From Musa acuminata AAA Group (Eukaryota > Streptophyta > Magnoliopsida > Zingiberales > Musaceae): DNA of 64,000 nucleotides. The stretch covers positions 1,688,001 to 1,752,000 of the forward strand of contig NC_088340.1 in the NCBI RefSeq assembly GCF_036884655.1. Reading direction: 5' to 3'. Made by a program: the position numbers and the translations under genes. Each line of letters begins with the position of its first letter. Positions within the stretch are counted from its first letter, which is position 1. Of this stretch, positions 57,710 through 64,000 are shown one piece after another. The notes beneath the pieces are model-generated. The model made no database searches, was not told the origin of the DNA, and saw nothing but the letters and a program-made list of their open reading frames with translations.

Positions 57710-60156
57710 TTTCTGCTTCGGGTGCGCCGAGCTGTCGTCCACTGTGAGTCTGTGGTTATTTCCACGTAGGAAATAAAAGGGGAGTGGATTGGTGGAAGAA
57801 AGATAGGGATGACAATTTCAATCCAATAAATTAAATCGCAATGTTGTGAATATTCATTATTCATTAAATATTCTAATTTTTAGTTGTAGCAAATATTATT
57901 AACACAAAGTGTAATATTAATACATCATTTTTTAATTTTATTAAATTAAGAAAAATATTTATAATTTGATGTAGGAGTCATCAGCAATCAATTAGCATGA
58001 TATTTAAAAGATAATACTTTTAAATTGAAATATTTAATATTTTGTGGCTATCAATAGTTACTGAACAGATATTATAAATAGGTTCCAAACTTTTAAAATC
58101 CATTATAAACTCTTAAGCTCTCCCCTAAATTTTTTTTTTTATCATATATGAATAAAATTCTCAACTCACTCTCATTGAGAAAAAAAATATCCGACTTAAT
58201 TTGTTTTTCATGGAAGAAAATATTTGACCTACTTTGTTAAGTAAAAATTAATTGACTCGCTTTCATAATATAATATATATATATATATATATTAACTATT
58301 CTTAAATAAAATAATTAGTAGTCCAATTATGATTGAACAAATTATTCGATTTGTTATAATCTATTTGGGACATAAATAACTAAGTGTTTGATGAATACAA
58401 TGTATTGATAAAAGGAATTAAAACATCGACTATCGTAATCTAACAAAATATATCCTCGAATAATATATCGAGATATAAGCATCAAAATATTTAATGTAAC
58501 TTAATTATATAAAATATCTCTGATGCATTCATCTAACACATAAGCATTAAAACTCTCTAATAAATGTAAAACATCTCTTCTTGTGATTACATCCATCCAA
58601 TAATGCATAACTATGTGATACACTCTAACCAAATATGAGATATCTCACTTTGAATTCCTTCATATTCAATTAAGGACTTATAATGTATCAACATACCTAA
58701 TTCCATCAAAACAAAAAGTATTCCATAATCAATTAAAGCTCTCAGGATCAGACCACTATTTTTGGTTAAAAGGGAATAAAAAGCTATACAGAAAAATAAA
58801 AGGGTAAGAAGTTGAGAGATAATGGGAATATATTCCATGATTGAGTATTATTTTGGGAAATAAGATAGAGGGGTTTTGTACCAACAAAATTAGATGAGAC
58901 ACATTCCAGAAATGCTAACAACAATAATAAAAGAAACTTGAGTTTGCAAGAAAGATAAAACATGTATCTTGGAATAGAACATATATTACTTCCTCTTGAT
59001 GGAGTCTCACCACTATGCAATTGAGTTATTGATGGGACTTCTTAGCCTATCTTTTACCAAAAGCTACCAAATCATGACATATTTATGTCTCACATTAACA
59101 CTATCATGCACATTAGATGATAACAATATCTTTTAACACATTTATATATCATATTAAGTTATGTAATGGAACTCGAGAGTCGGACATACTATTTTATGAT
59201 TAATTCATGTATTGCATTAAAATAATTTACATTAGATATGACACTCATATATCCTACGTTCAAGTTAATTGTGCATATTAAAATAATATAAGTATCCTCC
59301 TATTGTCATGTGGGATCAAATTAGGAGTATTATAACTTAATTTTATTCAAGGGTTTAATGTCACAATCAAAATATAATTTAATTTTAGGATTTAAATTAC
59401 TCATTAAGATGAAAGTATTATCGAGACGACAATGGAGGAACAAAATTTGGCATAAAATTATAGGAGGTTCTAAAAGGCTTTGAAAGGATATCGACTCGCT
59501 CACTCTAATTTCGATCGAGAGCATAGTTGTCTAAGAATGCACTCATCGGAAAATTATCGGTTAAGCATGATGCATTCTTTTGCTCCTCATCGGGGAATTA
59601 TAACAGAGACATTGTTTTCACATTCCTTAATATAAGACCACAAAGACAACTAAGAGGTGACAACTACATGATCACAGAAACAGTAATTTAAAGCAAACTT
59701 TAAAGGTTTTGGCAATAAACATAGCTCATGATGTGAACCTGTACACAGTATCAGGTTGACAACAGTGAGCACTAGTTTTCTTTCATTCTCTTACAATTCC
59801 AATTGAAGGAGCAACACAAAATAGAAGAAAGAGAAAGAAACCCTTTATAAGTAGCATTCATTTCAGCACAGAGAACAGAAAAAATCACATCCAGTGAGAC
59901 AAGAATGAAGGAATTCTTCTTTTGAATTTAGTAGTCTGCTCCTTTTAGAGTTCAGAGAAGATGTACATAAGTATGAAAACCAATCTTCACAAACAACAAG
60001 CCCATGCATCACTTTGATTTTGGATTACAAGGCAACGCTCCCTTTGTTGGACACCAACTGCATTCAACCCTGTCTATGTACATTTCATGAGGCTCCTGCA
60101 GCACCATGTGCTTTTAAACCAAGAGCAAAACCAAAGCCATGCAAAGGTACATAGTG
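57710..60156. other. AT-rich spacer, no gene seen
   Basis: 2.4 kb of AT-rich DNA with a short (TA)n tract at 58268-58292. No coding region; the final 300-400 bp probably are the 3' UTR of the bromodomain gene on the minus strand. Confidence 0.55.
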
Positions 60157-63100
60157 TCATACGATCTCTCCTTCCTCAACATCACTCGGAGGAGCCCTTT
60201 TAGTTTTACCCTCTTCCTCTTCTTCATCATCCACTTTCATGAATGAACCAAGTTGCTCCATAGGGTTAATCCCTCCAAATCTGAAATCTTCTACATCATC
60301 CAGAAAATAATGAACTGGGCACTTCTCATTGAGGGACATGGGTATTCTTCCAGCTGGAATTCTTGTAAGAATTTCCAGATCTTTAAGAACCAGACGGTAA
60401 TCATCGATCTCCGCTGTCTTCTCCATCTGCAGTAACGTCAAAAGTATCTGCATTAATGTCAAAAGACATTGAAAGAAGATCACCAAACAGAAACAAGTAC
60501 ATGCCTGTGACAAGGCCTGACGTGCCGCTTCCCTCTCACGCTCTCTCTTGCGCTTAGCTTCTGCTGCAGCTTCCACTTCAGCTAGTCTACGAGCATCTTC
60601 AGCAGCCTTAGCTTCTGCTTGAAGCCTTGCTCTCTCTATTCCCATAGAGAACAAAAGTTTCTCAGCAAAATGAACTTTGATATCTAGCTCAAAGAGAACA
60701 AAGGTAATAGCCATTGCTACCTTCCCTTCGCTGCCTCTCCATTTCCTCCCTCTCACGCTGCAGTTTCTCAGGATCCCCCCTGTCAGCCTGAGAATAGCAA
60801 TACACATAAATTGTTAAGAGATATAAAGGAGAAGGCTACATGCCAAGGAGCAAAAACACTGAAGTTGGAGCAGATTAACGTCCTCTGTTTATCCAACCTG
60901 GTCAAGAGAATTCTGAGCTTTTACAATTGTGTCGGCGAAACGGCTCTTCAGCCAAACTGTTCTATATAGCTTTTCTGGGGAGACTTTCCTCTCAGATGAA
61001 GCATGCTTACCCTCTGGACACCCATCAGAATCACCTGATAGGGGCTTTGAATCAACATCCATCTCCAAGGGAGTCAACCCACTCAAAGGTCCTACATGTT
61101 GCCAATAGCACCAGTAAAGTCAATCCAATGCAGAATGAGGAACAAATATACATTATTTCTTTCCTCTCAAATTGAAAGTTTATCATATCGAGAACTCACT
61201 ATTTACATCAAATGGCTTTCTTATGTCACTTTTCTCTCGATCGGTACATGCCTTATTTCCTGAATTTTCCTGATACAGAACAACAGAAATAGAAATTTCA
61301 AGTTTTTGGATGTTTTAATTCTTAAAATAACACCAGAAAAAGAATGGGCAAGCATAGTGCATAAAAAGAAAGACCAACAAGAGGAGAGGGTATTTAGCTA
61401 TAAAATAACTTAGGTTCCTCATCCAGGAAGCATTTATACACCTTGCAAAAATAGTGTCATGTTGTTAGACATACCTCGGCAGCACTTTTTGGAATAGAAA
61501 CCTCATCCTCTGAATCACTTCCACTAGAACTGTCGGAGTCTGAAAATAGAAACATACAACATCAGAATCTATAATAGTTGTCGAAAAAATGTAAAACTAC
61601 TAAACTTATGTCTAATGCTGTGAAACTTTTCAGCAAAGGTCACCACAAATGATAAACAAAACAAAAGATTTGACTTAACATCGAGAAGGTTAACCACACA
61701 GCCTATCTATTTATGAAACAATGGAAATGTATTAATCATAGCTCTCTTCCAACCAATAGAGCCATAGATCAACAGCCACTTTTCAGCAATTAGAAGAGTA
61801 ATGCATTTTACTCCAGCTACAAATATCTTAGGCCATGCTAGAGCAAACTAAGTAATACATATCATTTATGAACAGATGCAGTATTCCATAACATCTGCCA
61901 TTATTCAGCATAGGAGGTTCCAACTAGTAAAAGGGTCCAAATCAAACAGATTTAGTATAATCATATACAAAAGTGAAAAAGTGCTTGCCTTCTCTTATCA
62001 CTAAAAAGATATAGTACATAAAATCTGCTCTATATATCCGAATAATCAAACTAATGGAAATGCAATTTTCAATGTGAACAATGAGAGTGCACCATGTTAG
62101 TTGTCGGATTGATCTGAACAACCAAGCAAATATTTATGGAATACTTGAAGCAATTGGTCATACCATGCAGGCAGGAAAGAGAACTATAACTATTCCTGTA
62201 GTGGAGATCTAGCACTATCATAACATTCAGCCCACATCCTCTCCACAACTAAAGCTAGATATGCATGAAAGAGAATAGAGCAGTAACTGTTGGCATGACA
62301 CCGAAACTCACAAGCTATGGTCCTCAAAAACATCTTATGAATTTTGCTATGGTCATTTCATCACCAGCTTCAGACGAGTAAAAGAAAAACAAAAAGATAT
62401 TTTTATACTTGAAATTTATTACAATAAAAAAATACAACAAACCCAGGCACTCTTAACATATTCAAAAACTATCACGGCCCATCATAATCTCTTCAAGGCC
62501 ATGAAGTTCGACATAAATGTAATTGCATGAAGATGTTGCTGTTTGGTGAATGGAATAAAACCAATGCGAAATAAAAACTAGAAAATAGAAATTAAATCAA
62601 TCAGCTAAAAGAAAATGAATTCAAGAAAAATGCACAAATTCTAATGCATGTGAGCATGTACACACCACTAGAAGAATCTGAATCACTACTGGAACCACTT
62701 GAACTGCTGTAATCGGTAGTTGCAGCACCTAAGTCCTTTTGTAGCTCCAAAGGTGGGTAGCTAGGCATGGGAGGATCATCATCACAGATATCTACATCCT
62801 CATCATCAAGATCGTTGCCTGTAAATGAACAAGAAGACAAGCTTAATTTTCAAACCCACATAACTACATCCCGCACTCAAAGAAGCAAATGCACAAGCAA
62901 AGAGGTAAACCTTTGCAAGGATGCATCAGTGAGGTGCAGACACCAGTGTCATTCACACGTTCAGTTTTTGCCGGTTGCTGCACCTCTCTTTCCTTTATAT
63001 AGTTATCCAAAAGAGTCCGTTTGTCATCACAAAAGGAATCATTATGGATTTTGGTTTCCTCAATGCTCTGCTTCATATTGCCACTCTGCCATCTCAGAAA

Positions 63101-64000
63101 ATCGATATTGTGATCTGATAGGTCTGCCGAAAGAGACTCCAGGCATCTGTTCAGACTTTGTTTCTCCTCATCCATCATCTTGGATTTTTCCCTCTCGGGC
63201 ACAGGTCCATTGTAGTCAGTAGGAGGCATTTTCCTTTTCTTGGACAACTCCGACTTATTTGATTGGGTTTCTTTTTCGATATGTGCATCTGCTGCAGCTG
63301 ACTTCTTTTCAATAAATTTCCACTGAGATTCAAAGAACTTGCTCAATGCAACAGCCATGATATGGACATCATCATTGGGTGGGTTATATGTCATTGCATT
63401 CTTGAAAGTAAGCCTCACATCTGAGGCAAAACCCCACGGACTGGAGTAAGCACCCGAGGTTAATTTACTCTTGATGGTACCCAAATCCATTGGACGCTTA
63501 ATGATAGTGTGATAGTCTGGAATATTCAACTTCACTGCATCCACTGGCTGGTCAAAGACCCAAGCAAACTGGTGTGACATTAATTTCTTGAGAAGTGCCT
63601 CGCATTGTTTCATCAGCAAGTCACTCACGGGGACTGTTTTTTGAGGCACAGATTTCCCTGATAACCCACCCGTCATCTGGGGGCCAATGCTCTGACCACG
63701 TATCTTCTCACTCCCATTGATCGAAGATGAAGTGCTAATGCCAACAGTTGTCACACTCTTCGAGGGTACTTTCTTTCGGAGCATCTGAAAATGTTCTGGC
63801 TCTGATCTTAATCTCGATGTCTTGCTTTTGGAACCAGATTTCTTCGACAAAGAAATCACCTCCAGTGGGGCATTGAAGCCATTGCATCTGTCCACATTTA
63901 CATCTATGCGTTTCTTCCTATTTGGAGAACTGGAATTGCCAGAGGAATTAGCACGTATTGCACTGCCAGAACCGTCAGATTCAACCATTTTCTTGGAATC
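60157..64000 (-). CDS. GTE/BET-type bromodomain transcription regulator, partial (5' end outside window)
   Basis: Eight minus-strand exons (64000-62911, 62818-62666, 61539-61475, 61269-61200, 61091-60898, 60787-60721, 60635-60505, 60426-60157) encode the last 679 residues. The frame is open to the right edge (DSKK before Met at 63988), so the N-terminus is missing. The bromodomain (63616-63313) binds acetyl-lysine; its anchor Asn is in AMTYNPP and PWGF and PDYHTIIKRPMDLG are conserved. A divergent NET-like segment follows (SLNRCLESLSADLSDHNIDFLR), then Ser/Asp-rich tracts (SSSSGSSSDSDSSSGSDSEDE), a basic-acidic Arg/Glu/Ala coiled region, and the C-terminal SDVEEGEIV. This order fits plant GTE8-GTE11 class proteins that read acetylated histones in the nucleus. 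Seven introns were placed by phase; six are GT-AG, while the last (60504-60427) needs a GC donor. Confidence 0.92.
60427..60504 (-). other. 78 bp GC-AG intron or in-frame retained segment of the bromodomain gene
   Basis: Exon 7 ends TCACAG and is followed by GCATGT, and exon 8 begins after CTGCAG. Using the two available GT sites nearby would shift the frame. The segment is 26 codons, stop-free and hydrophobic (starting ACTCFCLVIFFQC), so retention would insert a hydrophobic peptide without truncating the protein. Confidence 0.55.

Overview
This is a nuclear segment of a flowering plant, most likely a commelinid monocot. Coding is split by GT-AG introns, intergenic DNA is AT-rich, microsatellites are common, and several genes start with very GC-rich first exons (eIF4E, PHT2;1, ELP3, and the intronless F-box gene at 24.8-26.4 kb), which is the monocot GC gradient. 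Degenerate 'taccgg/ggtacc'-rich insertions in introns are compatible with a banana-type (Zingiberales) genome, but that is only an impression. I see no prokaryotic, organellar or viral genome content.

Layout. 1-1241 (-): first 413 codons of an LRR receptor kinase cut by the left edge. 1677-4238 (+): small DUF1499 thylakoid-lumen type protein, divergent from the kinase. 4.2-8.7 kb: two unassigned exon-like pieces, a three-copy repeat and the DnaJ leader. 8730-11033 (+): intronless DnaJ protein with DUF3444. 15269-20779 (+): eIF4E, five exons. 22.4-23.2 kb: decayed Ty3/Gypsy reverse transcriptase. 24818-26350 (-): F-box/LRR protein. 32246-35040 (+): plastid phosphate transporter PHT2;1, three exons. 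37260-40506 (-): protein-L-isoaspartate methyltransferase, four exons. 41282-48733 (-): ELP3, nine exons. 50766-56558 (-): SKIP14-type F-box protein, two exons around a 4.6 kb intron. 60157-64000 (-): 3' eight exons of a GTE/BET bromodomain protein cut by the right edge.

The genes are ordinary single-copy housekeeping and regulatory genes (translation initiation, tRNA wobble modification, protein repair, plastid phosphate import, ubiquitin ligase adaptors, chromatin reading). They are neighbours rather than a pathway; no cluster logic links them. All splice models were derived by hand from splice consensus, reading phase and family conservation.

The unusual content is in non-coding DNA and in splice details: a series of independent, mostly two-copy direct tandem duplications of about 110-200 bp in introns and spacers, an intron with a GC donor that can also be read through in frame in the bromodomain gene, a CT microsatellite fused to a splice-acceptor tract, an internal Met giving a possible dual-targeted methyltransferase, and paired G-boxes upstream of SKIP14. 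I did not find a convincing wholly new biological system.
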